A DNA stretch of 64,000 nucleotides. Origin: Streptomyces sp. Ru72 (GTDB lineage: Bacteria > Actinomycetota > Actinomycetes > Streptomycetales > Streptomycetaceae). Positions 1-7,894 of this stretch are shown piece by piece. Under the pieces are notes generated by a model, which was not told where the DNA came from, did not search any database, and saw nothing but the letters and a program-made list of their open reading frames with translations. The translations under genes were made by a program, and so were the position numbers. The first letter of the stretch is position 1, and each line of letters opens with the position of its first letter. The DNA lies in the NCBI RefSeq assembly GCF_002920635.1, contig NZ_PQSR01000020.1, forward strand, positions 43,957-107,956, given 5' to 3'.

Positions 1-210
1 GAGGTCGGGGAGCGTCAGGCCGCTGCGGACCTGGACGTCGTCGTCGAGTACGGCGTCTCCATCGTCGACGTCGCCGGCGATGTACGCAGCAACGTCATCG
101 CCGCCGTGGAACGGATGACGGGGCTCGAGGTCGTCGAGGTGAACCTCACGATCGACGACGTGCACCTGCCCGAGGAGGAGTCCGAAGCCGAGGAGGGCCG
201 CGTCACATGA
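1..210 (+). CDS. Asp23/Gls24 family envelope stress protein, C-terminal part
   Basis: Open from the left edge of the window and ending in TGA at 208-210; 69 residues are visible. The visible part has the Asp23 pattern: a stretch about lack of a fixed structure with 'VVEYGVSIVDVAGDVR', then a helix ending in the 'VEVNLTIDDVHLP' strand, and an acidic tail. Asp23 proteins of Gram-positive bacteria sit under the membrane, held by AmaP, and are linked to envelope stress; the exact biochemical role is not known. The next genes (another Asp23 copy, DUF6286, AmaP) confirm the assignment. The N-terminus lies outside the window. Confidence 0.85.
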   Translation, partial: EVGERQAAADLDVVVEYGVSIVDVAGDVRSNVIAAVERMTGLEVVEVNLTIDDVHLPEEESEAEEGRVT

Positions 211-284
211 GCGCCGACGGTGCCGCCGCGCCCGGTGCGGTGGCGCGGAGTCCAGAACAGATCAGGCGCGAGACGGGTGAATGA
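207..284 (+). CDS. possible 25-residue small protein inside the Asp23 operon
   Basis: A 25-codon frame starts with an ATG that overlaps the preceding TGA (ATGA), the coupling pattern seen throughout this operon, and stops at 282-284 just before the next gene. The peptide ends in SPEQIRRETGE, which resembles the first residues of DUF3618 proteins (often found in Streptomyces cell-envelope loci) but has none of the rest of that domain. It may be a remnant, a coupling leader or chance. No family can be assigned. Confidence 0.3.
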   Translation: MSADGAAAPGAVARSPEQIRRETGE

Positions 285-287
285 GCG

Positions 288-449
288 ATGGACACAGCGA
301 TTGCGGGACTGGCAGCCGGGATAGCGCTCGGCTTCGCCGGCTACTTCGGTGGTTTCTGGGCGTTTCTCCTGGTCGCCGTCCTGGGCGGCATCGGGCTGGT
401 GGTCGGCCTCGTCCTGCGGGGCGACATCGACCTGCGACGGCAGCGGTGA
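288..449 (+). CDS. small two-helix membrane protein of the Asp23 operon
   Basis: A 53-residue protein made almost entirely of one hydrophobic hairpin: AGLAAGIALGFAGYFG, then FWAFLLVAVLGGIGLVVGLVL, followed by a charged RGDIDLRRQR tail that should lie in the cytoplasm. Asp23 operons commonly contain a DUF2273-like small membrane protein of this size and shape, and this is probably its Streptomyces counterpart. The stop codon overlaps the GTG start of the next Asp23 gene (GTGA), so translation is likely coupled. A longer reading frame through this DNA in another frame gives no recognisable protein and was not used. Confidence 0.65.
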   Translation: MDTAIAGLAAGIALGFAGYFGGFWAFLLVAVLGGIGLVVGLVLRGDIDLRRQR

Positions 450-862
450 ACGCGCATTCCTCCGGTGTCACCGGCAACGCTTCGGGCTTGCCGGGGCCGG
501 ACATGCCTCTTCCGCCGCCGGCGGAACGGGGCGCGACCGTCATCCCCGACCGGGTGGTGGCCCGCATCGCCACCCGGGTGGCCCGGACGGCCCTGGCACG
601 GCGTGCCGCCCCGCCACGAGGAGGCCACCCGGAGGCCGTCGCTCCGCCTGACGCGTCAGCGGCCACGCGCGGCGGCACGACGCGTCTGCACCTGGCTGTG
701 GATCTGCCCTATCCCACGGACATCCCGGGCGTGTCACTGGACATCCAGCGTGATGTCGCCGAGCGGGTGACCGAACTGACCGGCCTGCCGGTCACCGAGG
801 TCACTGTGACCGTCCGGCGTCTGGTGCCCAAAGCCGGCTTTGCGCGAGGCAGGGTCCAGTGA
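446..862 (+). CDS. Asp23/Gls24 family envelope stress response protein
   Basis: 138 residues from a GTG that overlaps the upstream stop. The N-terminal 25 residues are Pro/Gly rich and probably disordered. The rest follows Asp23: 'ATVIPDRVVARIATRVAR' helix, a variable loop, then 'LAVDLPYPTDIPGVSLDIQRDVAERVTELTGL' and the terminal 'VTEVTVTVRRLVP' strand. It is the second Asp23 copy in the operon, after the gene cut by the window edge. It is expected to act at the membrane with AmaP. An in-frame ATG at 281 would add 55 residues but would cover the small membrane protein gene, so the GTG is preferred. Confidence 0.8.
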   Translation: MNAHSSGVTGNASGLPGPDMPLPPPAERGATVIPDRVVARIATRVARTALARRAAPPRGGHPEAVAPPDASAATRGGTTRLHLAVDLPYPTDIPGVSLDIQRDVAERVTELTGLPVTEVTVTVRRLVPKAGFARGRVQ

Positions 863-896
863 CCCGGCTCGGGCTCTTACCGGAAGGGAGACCGCA

Positions 897-1574
897 ATGA
901 CATCCGACCCGGGACCTGGCGTCGGTGCCGACCCGGCGCATACCCAGGACGATGCGGCGGCCCTCACTAAGGCCGGCCCGCCCACCGCCGACGCGTCGGC
1001 GGAGCCCGCGAGGGGGGCCCGCCGCAGGACCCACCGCCCGTGGTCGGTGCGGCGCATTCCGGCCGCGCTGACCGCCCTGGTCCTCGCGGCCGCCACGGGC
1101 ACCGCTCTGGTCGACGCCGTCGCAGTACGCGCGGGACACCACGCGACGGTCTGGCGCAGCACGCTGGCACACGAACTCGCCTCCCGCCCCGTCGACGATG
1201 TGTGGATGCTCACCGGAGCCGCCGTCGCCGCCGCCCTCGGGCTGGCGCTGGTCGTCCTGGCACTCGCCCCCGGTCTGCGCCACGCGCTGCCCCTACGACC
1301 GCCCGCAAACTGTCCCCCTCGGCAACTGTGGGCCACCTTGGACCGGGATGGCGCCGCCGTCCTCCTGCGCGACGCAGCGATGCGGGTCCCCGGAGTCAGC
1401 AGGGCCCGGGTGCGGGTGCGCCGCCACCGCATCACGGCCCTGGCCGACGTCCGCTTCCGGGATCCACACCAGGTCCACGACGACCTGGTCGCCCTCCTGC
1501 GGGAGGAACGCGACCGGCTCGCCCTGGTCCCTTCCCCGCGACTTGCCGTACGCGTGCGGCAACGCGCCACCTGA
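897..1574 (+). CDS. DUF6286 domain membrane protein of the Asp23 operon
   Basis: 225 residues, started at the ATG that follows a good ribosome-binding site (GGAAGGGA at 881-888). A charged, disordered N-terminus of about 50 residues is followed by a transmembrane helix (AALTALVLAAATGTALVDAV) and a second one (VWMLTGAAVAAALGLALVVLAL). The C-terminal 100 residues form the soluble DUF6286 domain (LLRDAAMRVPGVSRARVRVRRHRITALADVRF), which reads like the Asp23/AmaP alpha-beta fold. Genes for DUF6286 proteins regularly sit between Asp23 and AmaP in Streptomyces. Function is inferred only from this context: an envelope-stress membrane partner. Confidence 0.75.
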   Translation: MTSDPGPGVGADPAHTQDDAAALTKAGPPTADASAEPARGARRRTHRPWSVRRIPAALTALVLAAATGTALVDAVAVRAGHHATVWRSTLAHELASRPVDDVWMLTGAAVAAALGLALVVLALAPGLRHALPLRPPANCPPRQLWATLDRDGAAVLLRDAAMRVPGVSRARVRVRRHRITALADVRFRDPHQVHDDLVALLREERDRLALVPSPRLAVRVRQRAT

Positions 1575-1601
1575 CCCTCCCGGCGCCGGGAGCACAAGCC
1601 C

Positions 1602-2216
1602 ATGAAACCGCAATCCGCGCTCACTCGACTCAACCGAACCCTGCTGGCCGTGGTGGGCCTGGCCTTGTTGGGCGGGGGGCTGCTGATTCTCTCCGCCGGC
1701 CTCGACCTCTACCGGCGCTGGCACCTCACACCACCCGCCGGCTGGCCCCTGACATCACCCGGCGACGTGCTGCTCAGTGCCGCTGACCGGACCCGCTGGA
1801 GCAGCCAAGGCTGGTGGTGGCTCGCGGCCATCGCCGCCCTCACGATCGCCGCCGCACTCGCCCTGTCGTGGCTCATCGCCCAACTGCGCCGTCCACGCCC
1901 CGGCGCCATACCCGTCGGGGGGACACCACCCGCTGAGGGAGTGGAACTACGCGACCGCGCCCTCAGCGACGTGATCACCGCCGAGATCCGCAGCCTGCCC
2001 GGCGTCCAGACGGCACAAGCCCGCATGACCGGCAGACCACAACACCCCCACAACCGCCTCGACCTCACCCTTACCCCGCACGGTGCGCCCAGTCGGGTAC
2101 TCCAGGAGCTGTGCGACGGACCGCTGCCACACGCCCTCCGCTCCATCGGCGCGGACCAGTTGCCCACGGAGGTGCGCCTGCGCGTCGCCCGCCACAAGCC
2201 CCATCGCGCGGAGTAA
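1602..2216 (+). CDS. amaP: alkaline shock response membrane anchor protein AmaP
   Basis: 204 residues. Two transmembrane helices (about residues 13-33, LLAVVGLALLGGGLLILSAG, and 72-92, WWWLAAIAALTIAAALALSW) flank a short extracytoplasmic loop. The cytoplasmic C-terminal domain (ELRDRALSDVITAEIRSLPGV to EVRLRVAR) has the AmaP layout. AmaP anchors Asp23 to the membrane in Staphylococcus aureus. The gene is the last of the operon, 27 bases after the DUF6286 gene, which it resembles in topology; the two may have arisen by duplication. Confidence 0.8.
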   Translation: MKPQSALTRLNRTLLAVVGLALLGGGLLILSAGLDLYRRWHLTPPAGWPLTSPGDVLLSAADRTRWSSQGWWWLAAIAALTIAAALALSWLIAQLRRPRPGAIPVGGTPPAEGVELRDRALSDVITAEIRSLPGVQTAQARMTGRPQHPHNRLDLTLTPHGAPSRVLQELCDGPLPHALRSIGADQLPTEVRLRVARHKPHRAE

Positions 2217-2412
2217 GCCCGTCAGACGCAGATGATGTGGCATCGCACGCGCGCTCTGGGGCCGGCCCGCCCGCCCACCTCGCCGCCGGGCCTGAGAAGC
2301 GGTCCGCTTTCCGGTCAACCGGCTTGATCAGTCGAACAGGGACGAAGGACTGGGAGCGGAGTGATCCAACCACCCTGAAGGTCACTTCGTCAGGAGTTCT
2401 TAGAGTGGGTGC

Positions 2413-2901
2413 GTGACCAACGACAGCAGGCCCGTCGCCGTCTTCGACCTGGACAACACCCTCGCCGACACCGCGCACCGGCAGCGCTTCCTTCGGACGA
2501 GACCGCGTGACTGGGACGCCTTCTTCGCCGCCGCGCCGCAGGACCCGCCGCTGGCCGAGGGGATCGCACTCGCGCTGAGGACCGCCGAGGAGTGCGAGCT
2601 GGTCTATCTGACCGGGCGGCCCGCGCGCTGCCGGCGCGACACCCTCGACTGGCTCGCCACCCACGGGCTGCCTGAGGGACGTCTGTACATGCGGTCGAAC
2701 GGCGACCGCAGGCCCGCCCGCGTCACCAAGCTGGAACTGCTGCGCGAGCTGGCCCGCGGCCGGGAGGTCCGTGTTCTCGTCGACGACGACGAACTGGTCT
2801 GCCAGGAAGCCGAACGAGCGGGTTTCACCGTCGTCCGTGCCCGCTGGGCCTCCCCGTCCGCCGCCCTGAAGGACGCCCAGGAACGGGAGGGGCGGACCTG
2901 A
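2413..2901 (+). CDS. HAD-superfamily phosphatase, polynucleotide-kinase 3'-phosphatase type
   Basis: 162 residues from a GTG start. HAD motif I is FDLDNTLADT near residue 11-20, motif II is the LTGRPA segment about residue 70, and motif III/IV is RVLVDDDELVCQEA with its acidic metal ligands. The short size, the TGRP motif and the RxxT-type helix after it match the phosphatase half of phage polynucleotide kinase and related stand-alone acid phosphatases. The substrate is unknown; a nucleotide or nucleic-acid 3'-phosphate is the family-based guess. A 195-base gap separates it from amaP, so it probably has its own promoter. Confidence 0.7.
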   Translation: MTNDSRPVAVFDLDNTLADTAHRQRFLRTRPRDWDAFFAAAPQDPPLAEGIALALRTAEECELVYLTGRPARCRRDTLDWLATHGLPEGRLYMRSNGDRRPARVTKLELLRELARGREVRVLVDDDELVCQEAERAGFTVVRARWASPSAALKDAQEREGRT

Positions 2902-2915
2902 CAGGCCCGCCCCTC
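2887..2915. terminator. hairpin between convergent phosphatase and dodecin genes
   Basis: Nine-base perfect arms GAGGGGCGG (2887-2895) and CCGCCCCTC (2907-2915) with an 11-base loop that holds the phosphatase stop codon. It lies between two convergent genes, so it can serve as a terminator from both sides. There is no U-tract, as is usual in Streptomyces. Confidence 0.6.
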
Positions 2916-2922
2916 GCCTCCG

Positions 2923-3138
2923 CTACTCGCCGTCCTCGAGCCGGAAGCCCACCTTCAGACCGACCTGGTAGTGCTCGATCCGCCCGTTCTCGATCCGGCC
3001 CCTGACCTGCGTGACCTCGAACCAGTCCAGGTTGCGCAGGGTCTGCGAGGCGCGTTCTATCCCGTTGCGGATGGCCTGGTCGATGCCCTCGGGCGAGCTG
3101 CCGACGATCTCGGTGACCCGGTAGATGTGATCGGTCAT
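2923..3138 (-). CDS. dodecin, flavin-binding/storage protein
   Basis: 71 residues, starting at an ATG preceded by GGAGAGGAG-type purines. The sequence MTDHIYRVTEIVGSSPEG, the helix IDQAIRNGIERASQTL and the strands LDWFEVTQVRGRIENG and YQVGLKVGFRLE match the dodecin fold. Dodecins form dodecameric shells that bind riboflavin, FMN or CoA and are thought to buffer free flavin. The W of LDWFEV is the family's flavin-stacking tryptophan. It sits 62 bases downstream of egtD in the same direction and could be read from the ergothioneine operon. Confidence 0.9.
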   Translation of the reverse strand: MTDHIYRVTEIVGSSPEGIDQAIRNGIERASQTLRNLDWFEVTQVRGRIENGRIEHYQVGLKVGFRLEDGE

Positions 3139-3200
3139 GCGGGTGCTCCTCTCCTTGACGGGTATCCGCTGGTGCCCGTGGATGTGTCGTGCGCGCCGGC

Positions 3201-4172
3201 TCAGCCGGCCGGGCGCGCCGAGCTCAGTGACAGGGCGAACCTCCCTTCCCGGTCGGTCCACCAGTGCGTCAGGTCCAGTCCAGCGTGGGCGAGTTCACGG
3301 CTCACACCGTCCTTGCGGAACTTCGCCGACACCTCCGTGCGCAGTTCCTCGCCCTCGGCGAAGTCGACCTCCAGGTCGAGCGCGGGAACCTTCACGATCT
3401 GCGCGGTGCGCGCCCGCAGCCGCATCTCGATCCACTCGTTCTCCGCGTCCCATAGCGCCACATGGTCGAAGGCGTCCGGGTCGAAGTCGGCGCCCAGCTC
3501 CCGGTTGACGACGGCCAGCACGTTCTTGTTGAAAGCGGCCGTCACCCCGGCCGCGTCGTCGTACGCCGCCACCAGCACCGAGGGGTCCTTCACCAGGTCG
3601 GTGCCGAGCAGCAGCGCGTCCCCCGGCGCCATCAGGGCCCTGACAGCCCCGAGGAAGGCCGCCCGCTCGGCGGGCACCAGGTTGCCGATGGTGCCGCCGA
3701 GGAAGGCGACGAGCCGCGGTCCGGGTGTCTTCGGAAGCGTGAGGCCCGCCGTGAAGTCGGCGATGAGCGCGTGGACGTCGAGACCGGGCCGCTCGGCGGC
3801 CAGCGCCTGCCCCGCCTGGGTGAGCGCGCTCTCGCTGACGTCGACGGGGACGTAGGTGTGCAGTCCGCTCATCGCGTCCAGCAGGTGCCGTGTCTTCTCG
3901 GACGAGCCGGAGCCCAGCTCGACCAGTGTGCGCGCGCCGGCCGCGGCCGCGATCTCCCCGGAGCGGGCGATGAGGATCTCCCGTTCGGCGCGTGTGGGGT
4001 AGTACTCCGGCAGTTCGGTGATCTTTTCGAACAGGTCGCTGCCGTGGGCGTCGTAGAACCACTTCGGCGGCAGGGTCTTCGGACTGCGGGTGAGGCCGTC
4101 GAGGACATCGGCGCGCAGCGCGGCGTCCGTGGCGTCCTCGGGCAGGGTGCGGGTGAGATGGAACGGGCTCAC
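3201..4172 (-). CDS. egtD: L-histidine N(alpha)-methyltransferase EgtD
   Basis: 323 residues. EgtD trimethylates histidine to hercynine with three SAM, the first committed step to ergothioneine. The SAM-binding segment LVELGSGSSEKTR lies near residues 83-95; PPKWFYDAHGSDLFEKITELPEYYPTRAE-type text around residues 35-63 is the substrate-side signature of the family. The length matches the family's usual 320. The GTG start at 4172 is chosen because it overlaps the egtC stop and has GAGGAG 7 bases upstream. It is the last gene of egtABCD. Confidence 0.93.
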   Translation of the reverse strand: MSPFHLTRTLPEDATDAALRADVLDGLTRSPKTLPPKWFYDAHGSDLFEKITELPEYYPTRAEREILIARSGEIAAAAGARTLVELGSGSSEKTRHLLDAMSGLHTYVPVDVSESALTQAGQALAAERPGLDVHALIADFTAGLTLPKTPGPRLVAFLGGTIGNLVPAERAAFLGAVRALMAPGDALLLGTDLVKDPSVLVAAYDDAAGVTAAFNKNVLAVVNRELGADFDPDAFDHVALWDAENEWIEMRLRARTAQIVKVPALDLEVDFAEGEELRTEVSAKFRKDGVSRELAHAGLDLTHWWTDREGRFALSLSSARPAG

Positions 4173-4996
4173 GTGCGGGGCTCCTCGGGTGATGGGGGTC
4201 CCCCCGCTCGAGCGGTGTCGAGAGTGGGGGAGGACGCCATGTCGTCGCGTGGGTCCTTCAGCGGTGTCAGCAGGACGTCGGTGCTGTCGGCCGTGAGCAG
4301 CGTGCGGTCGGGCACCTCCCGCCAGCGCGCGTCGTCGTCGTAGGGCTCGGAGGCCACGGCGATGCTGCTGCCCGGCTCGGCGAGGTACCACAGGGTGTCG
4401 CCCCACGCGGTCGCCGCGATCGCCGAGCCGTTGGTGAGCAGGAGGTTGAGCCGGGAGTCGGGGGCCGCCGCGGCGACCTCCAGCACGGTGTCGGCCAGGG
4501 CCTGCCCGCCGTCGTCGCCGGTGCGCAGCCGGTTGAGCACGAGCGCCCAGACGAGGGCCGAGTCGGTGCGGGCCTCCAGCGACAGCAGTTCGGCCGGCGG
4601 CAGGGACCGGGCCAGGGCGGCGACGGAGCGCGGCCATCCGGGCACCGCCCCGTTGTGGCTGAACAGCCACCGGCCCGCCGCGAACGGCGCCGCCGCGGCC
4701 TCTCCGGCGGCGCACCCCTCGGTCGCGTCCCGCACGGCCGCCAGCAGCGCGCCGGAGCGCACGACGCGCGCCAGATCGGCGAAGGACGGGTCGCTCCAGA
4801 TGGGCTCCATCCGGCGGTACCGCGCGGGCACCGGATCACCCTCGGCGTACCAGCCGACCCCGAAGCCGTCGGCGTTCACCGTGCCGTACCGCTGCCGCCG
4901 CGGCTCCCAGGACTGCCGGTACAGGCTGTGCGACGGCTCCTTGAGGAGCCGGCCGAGCGGCTCCTCGGGTCCCAGGTAGGCGATGTGACGGCACAT
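4169..4996 (-). CDS. egtC: ergothioneine biosynthesis protein EgtC (gamma-glutamyl hercynylcysteine sulfoxide amidohydrolase)
   Basis: 275 residues, a class II glutamine-amidotransferase fold. The second codon is Cys (MCRHIAYLGPEEP), the N-terminal nucleophile exposed after Met removal. NADGFGVGWY and the FSHNGAVPGW segment are the class II substrate-binding motifs. EgtC removes the glutamyl group from the sulfoxide intermediate made by EgtB. The start ATG overlaps the egtB stop by four bases and the stop overlaps the egtD start, so the operon is translationally coupled. The C-terminal 25 residues after DDMASS are Pro/Glu rich and probably flexible. Confidence 0.93.
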   Translation of the reverse strand: MCRHIAYLGPEEPLGRLLKEPSHSLYRQSWEPRRQRYGTVNADGFGVGWYAEGDPVPARYRRMEPIWSDPSFADLARVVRSGALLAAVRDATEGCAAGEAAAAPFAAGRWLFSHNGAVPGWPRSVAALARSLPPAELLSLEARTDSALVWALVLNRLRTGDDGGQALADTVLEVAAAAPDSRLNLLLTNGSAIAATAWGDTLWYLAEPGSSIAVASEPYDDDARWREVPDRTLLTADSTDVLLTPLKDPRDDMASSPTLDTARAGGPPSPEEPRT

Positions 4997-6312
4997 CACA
5001 CGTCCCGGGCGGTGCGGAAGCCGGAGAAGATCTGGCGCCGGATCGGATAGTCCCAGTTGCGGAAGGTGCCCCGGCAGGCCACCGGGTCCACGGCGAACGA
5101 ACCGCCGCGCAGCACCTTGTACTCGGGTCCGAAGAACACCTGCGAGTACTCCTTGTACGGGAACGCCGTGAACCCCGGGTAGGGCAGGAAGTCGCTCGAC
5201 GTCCACTCCCACACGTCGCCGATCAACTGCCGTACCCCGAGCGGGGAGGCGCCCGCCGGATAGCTGCCGACCGGCGCGGGACGCAGGTGCCGCTGCCCGA
5301 GGTTGGCGTGCTCGGGCGTAGGGTCGGCCTCGCCCCAGGGGTAGCGCCGGGACCGTCCCGTGGCCGGGTCGTGGCGGGCCGCCTTCTCCCACTCGACCTC
5401 GGTGGGCAGCCGGCGCCCCGCCCAGCGCGCGTACGCGTCCGCCTCGTACCAGCACACGTGCAGCACCGGCTCGTCGGGCGGTACGACCTCGGTGACACCG
5501 AAACGCCGCCGCAGCCACTGCCCGCCCTCGCGACGCCAGAACAGCGGGGCCTCGATGCCGTGCTTCCGGATGTGGGCCCGGCCCTCAGGGCTCCACCAGC
5601 GCTCGTCGCCGTATCCGCCGTCCTCGATGAAGGCCGTGTAGGCGCCGTTCGTCACCGGGACGGCGTCGATGTAGAACGGCGGCACCTGCCGCTGGTGGGC
5701 GGGCCGTTCGTTGTCCAGCGCCCACGGCTCGGTGGAGGTGCCCATGATGAACGGGCCGCCGGGCACGAAGACCTCGGCCGGGCCGTCGTACGGCGCCACC
5801 GGCTCCGGATCGGGGGCGGTGAGCGCCTGCGGGCCCTTGCGGAGCTGGTGCGTGATCAGCATCGTCTCGTCGTGCTGCTGCTCGTGCTGGGCGATCATGC
5901 CGAAGGCGAAGCCCGCCTGGGTCAGGCGCCGGCCCGTCAGCGGCGTGCGCTCCAGCACGTCCAGGGCCCGTCCGCGCACCTCGGCGGCGTAGCGGCGGGC
6001 CTCGTCGGGCGGCAGCAGCGGCAGTGAGGGCCGTTCTGCGCGCGGGTGTTCGAAGGCGTCGTACAGCCCGTCGATCTCGGGGCGCATCGCCTCGCGGCCC
6101 GCGACCTCGCGCAGCAGCCACAGCTCTTCCTGGTTGCCTATGTGCGCGAGGTCCCACACCAGCGGGGACATCAGCGGCGAGTGCTGGGCCGTCAGATCGG
6201 GATCGTCGACGCAGGTGGTCAGGAGCGCGGTGCGGTCGCGGGCCGTGGTGAGGGCGTCCAGCGCGCGCTCCCGGAGTATCTCGGGGTCGATCGGGGACCG
6301 TTCGTCGGTCAT
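4996..6312 (-). CDS. egtB: ergothioneine biosynthesis sulfoxide synthase EgtB
   Basis: 438 residues. The N-terminal DinB-like half supplies the non-haem iron ligands: His57 (in HIGNQEE) and His143/His147 (QHEQQHDE). The C-terminal half is the FGE-sulfatase domain (PGGPFIMGT, PVTNGAYTAFIEDGGY, RLPTEVEWEKAAR, GDVWEWTSS, RGGSFAVDP, GFRTARDV). EgtB uses O2 to join hercynine to gamma-glutamylcysteine as a sulfoxide. Start and stop overlap egtA and egtC respectively by four bases. Length and motif order are normal. Confidence 0.95.
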   Translation of the reverse strand: MTDERSPIDPEILRERALDALTTARDRTALLTTCVDDPDLTAQHSPLMSPLVWDLAHIGNQEELWLLREVAGREAMRPEIDGLYDAFEHPRAERPSLPLLPPDEARRYAAEVRGRALDVLERTPLTGRRLTQAGFAFGMIAQHEQQHDETMLITHQLRKGPQALTAPDPEPVAPYDGPAEVFVPGGPFIMGTSTEPWALDNERPAHQRQVPPFYIDAVPVTNGAYTAFIEDGGYGDERWWSPEGRAHIRKHGIEAPLFWRREGGQWLRRRFGVTEVVPPDEPVLHVCWYEADAYARWAGRRLPTEVEWEKAARHDPATGRSRRYPWGEADPTPEHANLGQRHLRPAPVGSYPAGASPLGVRQLIGDVWEWTSSDFLPYPGFTAFPYKEYSQVFFGPEYKVLRGGSFAVDPVACRGTFRNWDYPIRRQIFSGFRTARDV

Positions 6313-7583
6313 GTGCGCATGTCCTTCCCGTGGAACCGGAGCAGCAGGTCGTCGGCGGGGCAGCGGCCCCGGGCCACATAGCGGTCGGTGAACTCGGCGA
6401 CGGCACCCAGCACATCGGCGGTGGCGCCGAGCCTCGGCAGCGCCTCGGCGGCGGCCGCGAAGCAGGCCACGGCGGCCTCGTGCAGCTCGGGGTCGGCCAG
6501 ACCGTCGCGGGCCGCGGCGATCCACAGCGGGTTGCACGGCGGCGGCAGGGGGCCCGCCCGCTCCGCGAGCGGTTTGACCGACCGGTAGGCGGTCTCGGCG
6601 GCCTCTGGGTCGTCGAAGAGCGCGGCCGTGACGGCGAGCGGCACGATCCAGCCGTCGTCACCCGGCTGCGCGTCGATCATGCGCAGTTCCAGATGGCCCC
6701 GCGGTCTGACCGGAGGGAACAGCGTCGTCAGGTGGTAGTCGAGGTCACCCCGGTCCGGCGGATCCGCGGACCGGGTCCAGGCCCGGAAGCTCAGGCCCTG
6801 CGGCACCCGCCAGGGACCGCTGCCGTCGCGGACGCACATCACCGGCGCGTCCAGCACACGCCGGGCCCAGGCGGCCCGCGGGTCGCCGTCGAGCGGGGGC
6901 GCGCTGGAGCGTCCCGGGTCCATGGCCGTCCACAGGAACTGCCGCGTCGAGCGCCAGCCCGTGGGCCGGCCCCCGGCCAGCGGAGAGTGGGCGAACGCGG
7001 CGACCAGGACCGCGCCCAGCTGGTGCGCCAGCCGCCAGCGCCGCCCGAACCCCAGGGGCCCCGGTTCCTCGTGTCCGGCGTCCAGGCACACCTGCACGGA
7101 GGCGGAGGAGCACATCATGGACCGCCCCTCGGGCCCCGCACGGTCCAGGCAGCGCTCCATGGCGTCGTAGCGCGGCTCGCGGAGGTAGCGGCGGGGAGAG
7201 CGCCAGGGGTCGTGGCCGTGGCCGCTCAGGGCGAGGCCGGCCTCGTGCAGCACGGCACGCACCGCGTCGAGGTCGGCGGAGACGGACCCGACGCACTCCA
7301 TGAGGGAGGCGGCCGGAGCGGAGCTGAGCTCCAGCTGACCGCCGGGTTCGACCGTGAGGGCCGAACGCAGGGGCAGGGTCCGCAGTGCGGCGTAGGCCGC
7401 GTCGAGACGTTCCCGGGAGACGGGGAGCCACGGCGTGCGCGGCTCGTGGACGAGCCATTCCACTTCGACACCGAGCGAGCGGGGCGGTCCGGTCTTGAAG
7501 CAGATACCGCGGACCAGCGCCTCCACGTCGGCTTCGGTGACGGCGGAGCGGTGCTCCGTACAGTCACTCGCCGAATCGGACAT
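6309..7583 (-). CDS. egtA: glutamate-cysteine ligase EgtA
   Basis: 424 residues of the GCS2 ATP-dependent ligase family; EgtA makes gamma-glutamylcysteine for EgtB. Visible landmarks are LGVEVEWLV near residue 38-46 (metal-binding acidic residues), the MMCSSASVQVCLDAG segment, and HLELRMIDAQPGDDGW near the middle. The ATG is preceded by AGGAGGGATCCTGAC, a strong ribosome-binding site, marking it as the first gene of the operon. No egtE (PLP lyase for the last step) is present in the window; in actinobacteria that step is often encoded elsewhere. Confidence 0.92.
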   Translation of the reverse strand: MSDSASDCTEHRSAVTEADVEALVRGICFKTGPPRSLGVEVEWLVHEPRTPWLPVSRERLDAAYAALRTLPLRSALTVEPGGQLELSSAPAASLMECVGSVSADLDAVRAVLHEAGLALSGHGHDPWRSPRRYLREPRYDAMERCLDRAGPEGRSMMCSSASVQVCLDAGHEEPGPLGFGRRWRLAHQLGAVLVAAFAHSPLAGGRPTGWRSTRQFLWTAMDPGRSSAPPLDGDPRAAWARRVLDAPVMCVRDGSGPWRVPQGLSFRAWTRSADPPDRGDLDYHLTTLFPPVRPRGHLELRMIDAQPGDDGWIVPLAVTAALFDDPEAAETAYRSVKPLAERAGPLPPPCNPLWIAAARDGLADPELHEAAVACFAAAAEALPRLGATADVLGAVAEFTDRYVARGRCPADDLLLRFHGKDMRT

Positions 7584-7804
7584 GTCAGGATCCCTCCTGA
7601 GGTTCCACCATGTCGCCGATCCGGGCCCCGGAAGGCCGGACCGGCATCGCTCGTCCCACCCAAGACGCTCCCATGCATTCGCACAAGGGTGCGCAGTGGG
7701 GCTTTCCGGACTGCTTTCCTCTTGTTGCGCGCGTTGCGAGACGTTGTTACCGGGACCGCGAAACTCTGTTGCGGCGTGAGACCAGCATCGCTCACCATGC
7801 GTTC

Positions 7805-7888
7805 ATGAGCACGACGGGGGAGATCGGCGCCACGCCGGGGGAGCGGGCGCGCGGCGCGCTCACGGCGCCCACGGGGGTGGCGCCGTGA
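7805..7888 (+). CDS. possible 27-residue leader peptide of the PARG-like gene
   Basis: A short frame ATG...TGA whose stop overlaps the GTG start of the next gene (GTGA). Its second half runs through the left arm of the perfect hairpin at 7854-7894, so ribosomes translating it would melt the structure that holds the next start codon. No clear Shine-Dalgarno is seen before its ATG, which weakens the case. The peptide matches no family known to me. Confidence 0.3.
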   Translation: MSTTGEIGATPGERARGALTAPTGVAP

Positions 7889-7894
7889 GCGCGC
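7854..7894 (+). promoter_or_regulatory. perfect 16-bp hairpin holding the PARG-like start codon
   Basis: The arms 7854-7869 (GCGCGCTCACGGCGCC) and 7879-7894 (GGCGCCGTGAGCGCGC) are exact reverse complements with a 9-base loop. The GTG start (7885-7887) lies in the 3' arm, while the only purine-rich ribosome-binding sequence (GGGGG, 7873-7877) lies in the loop. This arrangement would hide the start codon in mRNA unless the helix is opened. It may be a translational switch; function is inferred. Confidence 0.55.
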
